The notes: generated from the letters alone by a model not told the origin. A stretch of DNA of 64,000 nucleotides from JAKAGZ01 sp963783855 (GCA_963783855.1 CAWAPE010000013.1:124001-188000), one strand, 5' to 3'. Shown: positions 17,822 to 26,569, numbered from the stretch's first letter. Translations and numbers: made by a program.

Positions 17822-18877
17822 TTAAACATACTCAACAACTTTTGACTTTCGTTCTTTTTGTTGTGAATGCTTATTATTTAGACTTACCAATGCACCAGTA
17901 TTTCTAATTGATGTTTCAGAAGCTTCAAGCATTTTTACTATTTCTAGACCATCATAGGCATTCGTTAGTGGCTGCCTGTTGTTAATTATGCAGCTAACAA
18001 ATTCGCTTACTGCAGAACTCAATGCCTCAACTTGTTCTACTTTGGGCGAGTACATATCACCAGTTCTATAATTAACCAATATATCATGAAGACTTTCAGG
18101 GGATGAAACATCAACTCCACAATCAAAGATTTTTATTTTTTCAGAATTTTCCATATCGTCGTAAACTAACATTTTCTTTTTACCAGCAATTATCATACGT
18201 CTAATTTTAACCGGAGAAGTCCAGTTAACGTGAAAATGAGCAAAACAGGAATTATCCTGAAAATGAAGAGACACATGAGCAAGATTTTCAAGTTCATAAT
18301 AATTCGAAATACCGCAAGCAGTAACACCAGTTACTTGCTTGTCCGGAATTAAGTATTTCATGATCGAAAGGTCATGAGGTGCTAAATCCCAGATTACATT
18401 TATATCGTGTTGGAATAATCCTAAATTTATTCTGATTGAATCAAAATAAATAATGTCACCAAGTTCTCCACTAGTTACAAGCTCTTTTATTTTTTTTACG
18501 GCCCCTGTATAAAGGAAAGTATGATCAACAAATATTTTTAGATTTTTTTCTTCCGCAATTCTAATTAATTCTTCTGCTTGTGTAGCCTTACTGGTAAAAG
18601 GCTTTTCGACCCAGATATGTTTGCCTGCTAATAATGCTTCTTTAGCAAATTTAAAATGCAAGTCTACAGGCAATGCAATAGCAATTGCATCAAAATCTCC
18701 ATCCATCAGGTCTTTATAATTATTTGTTACACTAATTCCTGGAAACCTTGATTTTATCACTGCTAATCGCTCTTCTTTAATATCACAAGCTACTACTTTG
18801 GTAATATCCTTATTGGAAAGAAAATTTCTAACCAAATTTGGTCCCCAATATCCAAGTCCAATAATTCCTATTTTCAT
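17822..18877 (-). CDS. Gfo/Idh/MocA-family oxidoreductase, WbpB/WlbA-like
   Basis: The 351 residues start with a Rossmann fold (MKIGIIGLGYWGPNLVRNF). The family EKP motif is in WVEKPFTSK, and FVDHTFLYTGAVKKIKELV follows. The substrate half contains WDLAPHDLSIMKYL with the usual H-D pair. Closest functional parallels oxidise C3 of a UDP-N-acetyl sugar (uronic acid) before transamination. The partners at 20407-21564 (aminotransferase) and 17316-17792 (acetyltransferase) complete that scheme. The sugar transferase gene ends 47 bp upstream. The function is assigned by context; other sugar dehydrogenases share the fold. Confidence 0.85.
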   Translation of the reverse strand: MKIGIIGLGYWGPNLVRNFLSNKDITKVVACDIKEERLAVIKSRFPGISVTNNYKDLMDGDFDAIAIALPVDLHFKFAKEALLAGKHIWVEKPFTSKATQAEELIRIAEEKNLKIFVDHTFLYTGAVKKIKELVTSGELGDIIYFDSIRINLGLFQHDINVIWDLAPHDLSIMKYLIPDKQVTGVTACGISNYYELENLAHVSLHFQDNSCFAHFHVNWTSPVKIRRMIIAGKKKMLVYDDMENSEKIKIFDCGVDVSSPESLHDILVNYRTGDMYSPKVEQVEALSSAVSEFVSCIINNRQPLTNAYDGLEIVKMLEASETSIRNTGALVSLNNKHSQQKERKSKVVEYV

Positions 18878-18924
18878 AGTACCCTCTCCTTAAATAAATA
18901 AATAAATTTTTCAGATTTAAACAA

Positions 18925-20385
18925 CTAATCCCCGCTTCTGCCAAATACCATAACAGGAATAGTCTTTACTAATAATTGTAAATCCAGCCAGGGTGACAGG
19001 TTATTAATGTAGTACAAATCCATCACAACCGATTCTTTAAATGAAACCTGGCTTCTTCCGTTTACCTGCCATACCCCAGTACACCCGGGTAATACAGCAA
19101 ATCTTCTTTTCTGCCAATTATCTAAATTTTCATATTCGTAAGGTAAGCAAGGTCTGGGACCAACTAAACTCATTTCACCTTTAAGTACATTAAACAATTG
19201 AGGCAATTCATCAAGTGATGTTTTCCTTAAGAATTTTCCAATTTTTGTAATCCTTTTTGAATTACATACTTTTTTATTTTCTCCATTTATTCCAGACCCA
19301 TTCATAAATTTTAACATCTTTTCTTTTCTTTCAACATCATCATCATTTTCTATTGTTTTCATTGTTCTAAATTTATAAAACATAAAGGATTTCCCTTCTT
19401 TGCCTATTCTTTCCTGCATGTAAAGTACAGGACCGCGGGAAGATAATTTGATTAGTAATGAAATAATCATTAAAGAAGGTGAAATAATTATTAGTCCTAA
19501 TAATGCCATAATTCTATCAAATACCGATTTTAATTTTTGAACGAATTGACTATTAAAACCTGGGGAAACATCAACGACAGGAATGTCGGCATATTTTTCG
19601 GTAAACATTTTTTGGGGAATTATGTTGAAAAGATTAGATGTAATCTTTACTTGTTTTTTTGTTTTTTTACATATTGATAATACGTCAAGCAACTGGTCAT
19701 ATTCACAATCCTCTTCTGCAATTATTACTTCGTCAATTTTATAATTTTCGATAATTGCATTTATTTCATTAAAATTTCCCAAAACTTTTTTACCATTGAT
19801 TATTTCTTCACCCTTATTAACTTTATCGTCAATAAACCCTACAATTTTTATCCCAAATGGATTTTCAAAAGAAAGTTTTGCTGCAAGAACCTTTCCAGAA
19901 CTACCATCTCCAACAATCAGGACATTTGTTTTAAATCTATTTTGCTTTAAGGACAGATACATTCTTCTTAAAAGTTCCACTCTAAAAACATAGAAAACCG
20001 GTAAATAAATAATTACAAAAATAATTGTAAATACTGCCAGGCTAAGGATTTTAAGATCCAGAACTATTAGACTAAAAAGAAAAAACATGGGAAGAAAGTA
20101 GCACAAGGATTTAATAACTACTATCATATGAAGAGATCGGTGTAAAATTACGTTAATATTGTATAAATTATTAAAGGATATAACAAAATTAAACGCTGGA
20201 AATAAAAATATTAATAGCCACAATGAGTTATTCCCCATTACGCTGTAATAATCTTGTCCCACAATAGAATGTAGTTGGAATAATGATGCAATAAATAGAA
20301 TAATAGCTACGTAAAGAAATAAATCAAATAGTGCAAAAAAGTATTTATACTTTGCTATGCTTTGTCTTAAGTAAAATTTGTCCAT
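18925..20385 (-). CDS. undecaprenyl-phosphate sugar-1-phosphate transferase (EPS initiation)
   Basis: This 486-residue polyisoprenyl-phosphate hexose-1-phosphate transferase has four hydrophobic helices in the first ~140 residues and a CoA-binding-like Rossmann domain (NVLIVGDGSSGKVLAAKL). One more membrane segment follows (DRIMALLGLIIISPSLMII), then the complete catalytic domain: MQERIGKEGKSFMFYKFRTMK, the DE pair in SLDELPQLFNVLKGE, SLVGPRPCLP and VLPGCTGVWQVNGRS. It places the first sugar phosphate on undecaprenyl phosphate. It lies 21 bp downstream of the aminotransferase gene. A second complete initiator is encoded at 57939-59363, so the cell probably makes two polymers. Confidence 0.93.
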   Translation of the reverse strand: MDKFYLRQSIAKYKYFFALFDLFLYVAIILFIASLFQLHSIVGQDYYSVMGNNSLWLLIFLFPAFNFVISFNNLYNINVILHRSLHMIVVIKSLCYFLPMFFLFSLIVLDLKILSLAVFTIIFVIIYLPVFYVFRVELLRRMYLSLKQNRFKTNVLIVGDGSSGKVLAAKLSFENPFGIKIVGFIDDKVNKGEEIINGKKVLGNFNEINAIIENYKIDEVIIAEEDCEYDQLLDVLSICKKTKKQVKITSNLFNIIPQKMFTEKYADIPVVDVSPGFNSQFVQKLKSVFDRIMALLGLIIISPSLMIISLLIKLSSRGPVLYMQERIGKEGKSFMFYKFRTMKTIENDDDVERKEKMLKFMNGSGINGENKKVCNSKRITKIGKFLRKTSLDELPQLFNVLKGEMSLVGPRPCLPYEYENLDNWQKRRFAVLPGCTGVWQVNGRSQVSFKESVVMDLYYINNLSPWLDLQLLVKTIPVMVFGRSGD

Positions 20386-20406
20386 TACAATTCTTTATCT
20401 GTTATT

Positions 20407-21564
20407 TTAAATATTAATAAATGCACGACTATTGTGTTTCATAACATTAATTATATTAGTCGTAACACATTCTATTTGATCGTTTGATATCTCTGGATAA
20501 ATAGGTAGTGACAAACATGCATCTGACAACGATTCGGAAACCGGGAAATCACCTTTTTTGTATCCCAGATAACTAAAACATTCTTGTAAGTGTAAAGGAA
20601 TCGGATAATGTAAACCCGTAGCAATACCCTTTTCTTTAAGTTTTAAGGACAAATTATCTCTGCCTGCGGTTGCTTTTACATCACGTTCTCCTAACACCTG
20701 AATCACATATAAATGATATACATGTTTTAGATTTGGCTTTTCAGCAGGTAATTCAAGAAATTCAATGCCTTGAAGATTCTCATTATACTTTTGGGCAACT
20801 TCTCTTCTTTTTTCCGTCCATTCCGATATATATTTTAACTTAACTCCTAATATTGCACCTTGTAATCCCTCCATCCTGTAATTATGCCCAAAGATCTTGT
20901 GTTGATATTTCTCAAGTGTTCCATGATCTCGTATCATTTTTGCTCTAATTGCTAATTGCTCATCGTTAGTGATTATTGCGCCGCCTTCACCATATGCCCC
21001 AAGATTTTTTCCTGGATAAAAACTAAATGATGTTATACTGCCAAAGTTGCCTACCTTTTTATTGTCATATTCAGCGATATGTGCCTGTGCCGCATCTTCC
21101 ACTAAAAAAATATTATACTTTTTTGCAATTTCACTTAGTGCTTTCATATTTGCTGGTTGCCCGTAAAGGTGAACAGCAACAATAGCTTTTGTTTTATCAG
21201 TTATTGCTGCTTCAACTTTTACGGGATCGATATTGTAGCTTTCAGGTTCACAATCTACAAAAACCGGTTTCGCACCACATAAAGTTGCCCCCCAGGCAGT
21301 AGCTATGAAAGTATTTGCTGGTATAATAATTTCATCATCTGGTTTTATACCGAGAGACCATAAAGCTACATGGTTACCTGCTGTACCCGAATTAAGGGCT
21401 ACACAATATTTTACGTTGTGCAGTTTTGCAAATTCTATTTCAAAATCTTCAACGGCTTTTCCTAAAACGAAAGAAGAATTATCAAGAATATTTTGAATTG
21501 CCAAATCGATTTCACTTTTTATAGATTTGTATTGAGTTTTAAGATCTAGAAATGGAACATTCAT
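20407..21564 (-). CDS. DegT/DnrJ/EryC1/StrS-family sugar aminotransferase, WbpE/WlbC-like
   Basis: A 385-residue PLP enzyme. It starts VPFLDLKTQYKSIKSEI, has LNSGTAGNHVALWSLGI for phosphate binding, VEDAAQAHIAEY with the PLP-ring Asp, and the catalytic Lys in SFSFYPGKNLGAYGEGGAI. The C-terminal YPIPLHLQECFSYLGYKKGDFP is family typical. It transaminates a 3-keto nucleotide sugar using glutamate. First gene of the EPS operon running to 14035. The pairing with the oxidoreductase and hexapeptide acetyltransferase points to an acetamido sugar such as UDP-2,3-diacetamido derivatives. Confidence 0.92.
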   Translation of the reverse strand: MNVPFLDLKTQYKSIKSEIDLAIQNILDNSSFVLGKAVEDFEIEFAKLHNVKYCVALNSGTAGNHVALWSLGIKPDDEIIIPANTFIATAWGATLCGAKPVFVDCEPESYNIDPVKVEAAITDKTKAIVAVHLYGQPANMKALSEIAKKYNIFLVEDAAQAHIAEYDNKKVGNFGSITSFSFYPGKNLGAYGEGGAIITNDEQLAIRAKMIRDHGTLEKYQHKIFGHNYRMEGLQGAILGVKLKYISEWTEKRREVAQKYNENLQGIEFLELPAEKPNLKHVYHLYVIQVLGERDVKATAGRDNLSLKLKEKGIATGLHYPIPLHLQECFSYLGYKKGDFPVSESLSDACLSLPIYPEISNDQIECVTTNIINVMKHNSRAFINI

Positions 21565-21727
21565 TTTTTTATCCTTTAAATTTAATGTCGAGTATTAATC
21601 TTATGATACTGCTTCGCACAGAGACTCACATTTGCAGTTATATATTTAATTAAAAAATATTTCTCCTAATCTGACTTCGCTGATTATTATCAGCCCACTG
21701 CTTTTTTGTAAAAAAGCCTAAAAGTTT
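21565..21727. promoter_or_regulatory. leader of the EPS operon with two hairpins
   Basis: The 163-bp gap upstream of the aminotransferase gene holds two small perfect inverted repeats: GCTGAT-TATT-ATCAGC at 21679-21694 and GCTTTTTT-GT-AAAAAAGC at 21700-21717. Neither has the stem-then-T-run form of a terminator for the CheW-like gene. They may form an attenuator-like or weak terminator structure. No -24/-12 element was found. Confidence 0.35.
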
Positions 21728-22198
21728 TCAATTAATAATGCCGGTTCCTGCAAAAAATAACCCATTTAGGTTGATCAATTGCATCTCCTCTTTTTTAAAC
21801 TTTAATATTCCCTGTAGGTAAGTTTTATCTTCATTTTGATAAAATTTAAACTCTTCTTTATGACAAAAATCCAATGAATAAATGTTAAGAATTTTGTCAA
21901 CCCAAAGACAAAAAATACTGTTCTCTATTTCTATGGCAAGTATTCTCTGATCGCTTATGTAAATTCTATTTTGTTCACAGCCTAAAATTTTAGAAGGATT
22001 AACCAAAGGTAATTCTGCATCACCAATATGTATATATGAATCAGTAAATTGTTGATTCATTTTCAGATTAAGCTCAGCAGGATCAATTATACGCAAAATG
22101 TTTTGCATATCCGTGCAATACACTTTGTCCATTATCTTAAATGTGATAAGATTTGAAATCTTTTCTAAAGGATCTTTTATATTTACCATATAATTCAT
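21728..22198 (-). CDS. solitary CheW-like domain protein
   Basis: A 156-residue soluble protein with the CheW beta-fold pattern: ITFKIMDKVYCTDMQNILRIID, IHIGDAELPLVNPSKILG, ILAIEIENSIFCLWVDKILNI and YLQGILKFKKEEMQLINLNGLF. The similarity is structural rather than strong in sequence; the usual conserved Arg/Gly positions are not evident. CheW domains link receptors to CheA, but no che genes are in the window. It is preceded by a clear sigma-54 type promoter, and the neighbouring upstream genes encode an NtrC-type activator and a histidine kinase. It may be the output or an adaptor of that system. Confidence 0.6.
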   Translation of the reverse strand: MNYMVNIKDPLEKISNLITFKIMDKVYCTDMQNILRIIDPAELNLKMNQQFTDSYIHIGDAELPLVNPSKILGCEQNRIYISDQRILAIEIENSIFCLWVDKILNIYSLDFCHKEEFKFYQNEDKTYLQGILKFKKEEMQLINLNGLFFAGTGIIN

Positions 22199-22431
22199 TT
22201 GTTTATAAAATTAGATTAGGAGAAATACTACAATAAGTAATGCAAGAAGTCTGCCATAAATTTCCCTTGAAAAATGCATTAAAAGATACTTTCCGTGTTT
22301 CGAAATAGTACATTTGTTAGACCCTGGTGTATAAATAATAGACCTATTGTAATAAATTCCTGTTTGTCAAAGTCACAACGCTTTATTGTAGTATTTGCTT
22401 ATATAATTAAGAACCAATTATTTATATTCAA
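22199..22431. other. 233-bp spacer between the activator gene and the CheW-like gene
   Basis: Apart from the -24/-12 element at 22241-22256, the spacer shows no terminator hairpin and no coding frame. Upstream activator-binding sites would be expected here, but no convincing inverted repeat was identified by eye. Confidence 0.4.
22241..22256 (-). promoter_or_regulatory. sigma-54 (-24/-12) promoter of the CheW-like gene
   Basis: The minus-strand sequence TGGCAGACTTCTTGCA has TGGC, then exactly seven bases, then TTGC, matching the RpoN consensus TGGCAC-N5-TTGCW with the invariant GG and GC ten bases apart. Transcription would start near 22230, about 30 nt ahead of the ATG at 22198. The gene for an NtrC-type activator with an intact GAFTGA loop lies immediately upstream. 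Confidence 0.75.
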
Positions 22432-23787
22432 TTAGTTCTTATCGTTTTCATTTGAGAGGTTGTATAAAGATATTTTATTATATAGAGTAGTTTTAGTAAT
22501 ACCTAAAACCTTGCTTGCCTTTGTTTTATTCCATTTGAGCTGATTCAACACATATTCAATATGATTTTTTTCAACTACAGCAAGGCTCCTAAGCTCGGTT
22601 GTGGATTTTCCATCTGAGTTGATTTTTAAGAAATTAAAATATTCTTTTTGAAGAATATTACTTTCAGCTAATAATACTGCATTCATTATGGTGTTTTCTA
22701 ATTCTCTAACATTTCCTATCCAATTATGTTCTTTTAATAATTCAACTACCTCATAAGGTACTGTATTAACATTTTTGTGTAATTCAAGATTAATCTTTTT
22801 TAGGAAATGAATTATAAGTTTTGGAATGTCTTCCTTTCTGTCTCTAAGAGGTGGAATATTAATATTAAAAATATTTAGCCTGTAATAGAGATCTTCTCTA
22901 AATTTACCATTCTGAACTAATTCTTGTAAATTCTTATTAGTTGCGGCTATTATTCTGGCTTCCATTTTAATAATTGCCTCGCCACCAACTCTTTCAAATT
23001 CTTTCTCCTGAATAACTCTCAAAAGTTTAGCCTGGAGTTTGGGAGTAAATTCGGAAATTTCATCAAGAAAGATTGTGCCTTTACCAGCCAACTCAAATTT
23101 ACCTTTTTTATTTCTGATAGCTCCAGTAAAAGCCCCCTGTACATGACCGAAAAGTTCACTTTCAAGTAAAGATTCAGAAAGAGCTGAACAGTTTACTGGC
23201 ACAAATGGATCATTAATAGTAATACCGTGGTTGTGGATTAGTCCGGCAACTAGCTCTTTTCCAGTTCCGCTTTCTCCCTGAATTAAAACATTTACTTTTG
23301 TGGCTGAAACTTTACCGATTTTTTTGAATATTTCTTTCATAGCCGGAGTTTCGCCAAACATATAATGTTTTAATTTTACATCTTCTGTTCCTTCTGAAAG
23401 CTTTATTACCATCTGATCGTAACGTCTCTTGTTCTCTATTGATTTCTCTACAAAGTTTTTAATTCGTTTTAGATCAAAGGATTTATCAAAATAATCATAT
23501 GCTCCAAGCTGCATAGCTTTAATAATGCTGTTAGAATCATCAAAAGCCGTTATAACTAAAACAGCAATTGAATTATCAATCTCTTTTATTTGTCTGAGAA
23601 CTTCAATGCCATCCATACCAGGCATTTTTAGATCTGTAATTACTAAATCTGGATTTTCAGCTCTTACGTAATCTAATCCATCTGAACCATTTGACTTATA
23701 ACAAACATTAGGAAATGATTCAGAAAGAAACATTTTTAAAGTCTCAGCATACACTCTATCATCATCAATAATTAATATTTTTTCCAT
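22432..23787 (-). CDS. NtrC-family sigma-54-dependent response regulator
   Basis: The 451 residues comprise three parts. The receiver has the acidic patch IIDDD (6-10), phosphoacceptor D52 and K102. The AAA+ domain has Walker A GESGTGKE (171-178), the sigma-54-contacting GAFTGA loop (218-223), Walker B IFLDEI and the arginine-finger region FREDLYYRLN. A Fis-type HTH closes it (VEKNHIEYVLNQLKWNKTKASKVLGITKTTLYNKI). I chose the ATG at 23785-23787: it follows the kinase stop by one base and begins exactly at the receiver strand, whereas an upstream in-frame start adds 12 unconserved residues. It is translationally coupled to the kinase gene and probably activates the promoter at 22241-22256. Confidence 0.93.
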   Translation of the reverse strand: MEKILIIDDDRVYAETLKMFLSESFPNVCYKSNGSDGLDYVRAENPDLVITDLKMPGMDGIEVLRQIKEIDNSIAVLVITAFDDSNSIIKAMQLGAYDYFDKSFDLKRIKNFVEKSIENKRRYDQMVIKLSEGTEDVKLKHYMFGETPAMKEIFKKIGKVSATKVNVLIQGESGTGKELVAGLIHNHGITINDPFVPVNCSALSESLLESELFGHVQGAFTGAIRNKKGKFELAGKGTIFLDEISEFTPKLQAKLLRVIQEKEFERVGGEAIIKMEARIIAATNKNLQELVQNGKFREDLYYRLNIFNINIPPLRDRKEDIPKLIIHFLKKINLELHKNVNTVPYEVVELLKEHNWIGNVRELENTIMNAVLLAESNILQKEYFNFLKINSDGKSTTELRSLAVVEKNHIEYVLNQLKWNKTKASKVLGITKTTLYNKISLYNLSNENDKN

Positions 23788-23788
23788 T

Positions 23789-25267
23789 TTACATGATACC
23801 AACTGATGAAAACTGCAATTCAAAGATTGTTTTACCTGGTCGTGATTCTATTAGAGTAATATTACCTTGGTGTTTTTCCATAATTTTTTTTGCTATTGCT
23901 AACCCCAATCCAGTTCCATTATTTTTTTCAGAATGAAACGCTTCAAATATTCTATCAGGTTCAGCAACTCCGCATCCATTGTCAATTATCTGTATAAGAT
24001 AATTTCCACTACTTACCATATCATTAATTTCAATTATTCCAAATTCAGAAACTGCGTCTACTGCATTTTCAATCAAATTAAAAAATACAAACCGAGTACT
24101 GACAAAATCACCCTTGATAACATCAATGTCTAAATTAATCTTGAATTCTATCTTTTTCCTGCTAATTTTTTGTGCTAATAATTCTTTTACATTCTCAATT
24201 ATTTCATGAACATTTATATCTACTTTAATTAAATCTATATCCTTAGAGAACAATGAAATATTGTTTAATAATCTATTTAGATTACTAATAGAATTATGTA
24301 GAACACTGAGCGTGGGTTTGGAACTTTCGGGCATTTCGCTATTATTTTTTAATAATTCTACATAATTCTTCAGTGATGCTAATGGACTTCTAATTTCGTG
24401 CGATAGATATGAGGTCATTTTGCCTATTTTGGCAAGATTTTCAACCCTCCCAAGTTCATCCTGAGTTTTTTTTAGCTCTCTTTTTGCTAAAATAATTTTA
24501 GTAATGTCTCTTAAAATAATATTATACTGATTCTCGTTAATACTAGTTAGTCGAGCTTCAAAAATTTTTTCATTTTTATTTATATTTAGAGAATATTCAT
24601 GAAAGATAATTTTTTGACCTGATTTAATATTATTAATACCCAAATAAATTTCATTCACTATGTGATGTGGTAAAATGTCTTCAAGTTTGGTGGAGACTTC
24701 AATTTTAAGGTCTATATAATTACTTTCAATAGTAAAATACTTGAATTTTATAATTTGGCCATCTTCGTCTATTTCTATTTTCAAATCAGGAAAATAATAC
24801 AGCGATTTTTCGAGTCCCATTAAAAATCCGAACAATTTTTCATAATTTGATTTAAGCCCAGAAGTATTTGCAGCAAGTAATTCGTAGCCACAGAGAGAGT
24901 CATTACTATCAAGAATAGAAGTGATTTTTAATTTCGAATCAAATGTGCTGTTATCTTTTCTACTACATATTACTTCACCATCCCATAAAGACTTATCAGC
25001 TTGGCGTAAGATTTTATTTATATTATTCGGTTCCTTTAACATTTTAAATAGTTCCGAAAATTTTCTAGCTTTAAGTTCTTGGAAGGTATAATTAAAGGAG
25101 TCTAATAGAGTATTATTTGCAAAAACAAATTCCTGATTAATATTAATTACCGCAATAAGATCAGTATTATTGTAATAATTAGAATTTAATAATCTAATTC
25201 TTTGTTTGAGAATCAGATCAATATCCTTGGGTGAGTTTTTGTTTCTAATTGAAATTTGATCAGTCAT
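23789..25267 (-). CDS. soluble PAS-domain histidine kinase
   Basis: A 492-residue kinase with no signal peptide or TM helix, so it senses a cytoplasmic cue. PAS domain 1 lies at about 35-140 and a PAS-like region at 150-258. A short coiled coil leads to the HisKA box MTSYLSHEIRSPLASLKNY (phosphoacceptor H290). The HATPase has FNLIENAVDAV (N box), QIIDNGCGV (G1) and GTGLGLAIAKKIMEKHQG (G2). It is cognate to the NtrC-type regulator whose ATG comes one base after its stop. The signal is unknown. Confidence 0.92.
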   Translation of the reverse strand: MTDQISIRNKNSPKDIDLILKQRIRLLNSNYYNNTDLIAVININQEFVFANNTLLDSFNYTFQELKARKFSELFKMLKEPNNINKILRQADKSLWDGEVICSRKDNSTFDSKLKITSILDSNDSLCGYELLAANTSGLKSNYEKLFGFLMGLEKSLYYFPDLKIEIDEDGQIIKFKYFTIESNYIDLKIEVSTKLEDILPHHIVNEIYLGINNIKSGQKIIFHEYSLNINKNEKIFEARLTSINENQYNIILRDITKIILAKRELKKTQDELGRVENLAKIGKMTSYLSHEIRSPLASLKNYVELLKNNSEMPESSKPTLSVLHNSISNLNRLLNNISLFSKDIDLIKVDINVHEIIENVKELLAQKISRKKIEFKINLDIDVIKGDFVSTRFVFFNLIENAVDAVSEFGIIEINDMVSSGNYLIQIIDNGCGVAEPDRIFEAFHSEKNNGTGLGLAIAKKIMEKHQGNITLIESRPGKTIFELQFSSVGIM

Positions 25268-25432
25268 ATCAATCTAATTCTTTAAAGTATATTAAGGCTA
25301 TTAAGCACATTTTCCTTTTACTATTAAATTCACTAAAAATTGAATATTTGATACCACCTTGTCTACAAAAGGACTCTAAACGCTATTTTGTTGCCATGTT
25401 AGTTTATTACATTGTTTTCTGTTAGGTATAAG

Positions 25433-25447
25433 ACAATATCGGTGCCA
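25433..25447 (-). promoter_or_regulatory. possible weak sigma-54 promoter facing the kinase gene
   Basis: The minus-strand sequence TGGCACCGATATTGT has a perfect -24 half (TGGCAC) and correct spacing, but the -12 half ends TTGT instead of TTGC. It is 166 bp upstream of the kinase start. If used, the kinase-activator pair would be autoregulated. The imperfect -12 GC makes this uncertain. Confidence 0.3.
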
Positions 25448-25833
25448 ATTTTGCAATAAATGATATTTGGAAGTATCTAGGGTTAGAAAGTGCGGATTTG
25501 CTCAGTAATCAATGTTTTTGCTAAATTATGTTAATTGAAATTAGTAAGATATTTTTTAATTTAGCTATATAATGAGATAATTAATCTAAAGACTGTTTTA
25601 ATATGATACATATAAGCAACTAGTGACTGAAACAATTCCTTTTGAAATTCAACAAAGGGAAAATTAATTTTTAAGGTGATTATCCATAAGAATTAATTAA
25701 AACTTTAAGATTTTATATTATCACATGGGATAAATAACCACCAGCACTGCTAGCGAAACCTTCTTCATATGTAACCAATCTTAGGCGAACTTTTTTGATA
25801 TTTATAATAAGAAAAGAATCAATATCATTACAA

Positions 25834-25868
25834 TATTATATTATCAAAATATCTTTGATAATATAATA
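25834..25868. repeat. 15-bp perfect inverted repeat, candidate operator
   Basis: TATTATATTATCAAA (25834-25848) and TTTGATAATATAATA (25854-25868) are perfect complements around a 5-nt spacer. The repeat ends 42 bp before the ATG of the YbjQ-family gene. Its position in the leader suggests a repressor operator or an mRNA hairpin. There is no T-run on the plus strand, so it is not a standard terminator. Confidence 0.55.
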
Positions 25869-25910
25869 ATAGGAGTTAACTTTTAGATAAACAAAAATTA
25901 GGGAAAATTA

Positions 25911-26375
25911 ATGGGACTAAAAAAGATAAAAAAACCTAATGGCGAAGTTTACTTTATTGATGAGAAGGGGCACAGAGTTTTCTCTACAGATATAGAAAAT
26001 CTTAAAGATACTATAGCAAGAAATATTCCTGATGAGGATTTGCAAAAAAAAATACTACTCACTACGGAATCAAATCCACAAGATTTACTTATTCGAGAGA
26101 GAATAGACATAATTTCAGCCGAGTGCATTTTTTCATCGAACCTATTCGAAGATTTTTTTAACTCAAGTGAAGACGAAATCCGAAATGGATCAAAATCTGC
26201 TCATAACACACTACGAAGTGCAAGACAAAATGCCCTCAGGGAATTGCGCATTGAAGCTATCAATATTGGGGCTGACGCTGTGATTGGGGTCAACCTATCC
26301 TATTCTGAATTTTCCAACAGGAAGAAATCAATGATTTTATTTCTAGCAACAGGAACTGCCGTAAAACTTAATTAA
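25911..26375 (+). CDS. YbjQ/UPF0145-family protein
   Basis: A 154-residue protein, the only convincing plus-strand gene here. The C-terminal two thirds match the YbjQ (heavy-metal-binding-like) fold: ISAECIFSSNLFEDFF, then NTLRSARQNALRELRIEAINIGADAVIGVNLSYSEF, ending FLATGTAVKL. The AxxxGADAVIGV and GTAV blocks are the family hallmarks; the fold pentamerises in solved members and its biological role is unclear. The N-terminal 60 residues are charged and specific to this protein. A 15-bp inverted repeat lies in its leader. It converges with the MqnA-like gene. Confidence 0.75.
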   Translation: MGLKKIKKPNGEVYFIDEKGHRVFSTDIENLKDTIARNIPDEDLQKKILLTTESNPQDLLIRERIDIISAECIFSSNLFEDFFNSSEDEIRNGSKSAHNTLRSARQNALRELRIEAINIGADAVIGVNLSYSEFSNRKKSMILFLATGTAVKLN

Positions 26376-26569
26376 ATAGTTGAACAGTTACATTATTAAA
26401 ATAAAAGTGCAGATCTTTCGTCTGATGAGTAAATTTATACTATTCATTACCAAAACATTTCTCAAACAACTTCAGCAATTTCTTATTAAATATTATTGGG
26501 ATAATTTATATTTTTTCACTACAGATTATATTTTTAGAGCTATATCACATGATACAGTAAAACCACTTA

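Larger units (their letters stand above)
25268..25910. other. 643-bp divergent intergenic region
   Basis: AT-rich region between the divergently transcribed kinase (minus) and YbjQ-family (plus) genes. It should contain both promoters. Two elements stand out and are listed separately: a near-consensus -24/-12 element at 25433-25447 facing the kinase gene, and a 15-bp inverted repeat at 25834-25868 facing the plus-strand gene. I found no coding frame in the rest. Confidence 0.4.

Noticed and set aside
21565..21727. Sigma-54 promoter for the EPS operon
   Set aside because: I looked on the minus strand for TGGC-N7-TTGC in the leader and found no match, so a link from the NtrC-type activator to the EPS operon is not supported by sequence.
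22432..23823. Longer start for the NtrC-type regulator (12 extra residues)
   Set aside because: The extra residues are not part of a receiver fold, while the ATG at 23785-23787 starts exactly at the first strand and follows the kinase stop by one base.
10309..25840. Recurring TTACAATATTAT near 10309, 12776 and 25827 as a shared regulatory motif
   Set aside because: The DNA is so AT-rich that three copies in 64 kb are not convincing, and the copies lie at inconsistent distances from genes.
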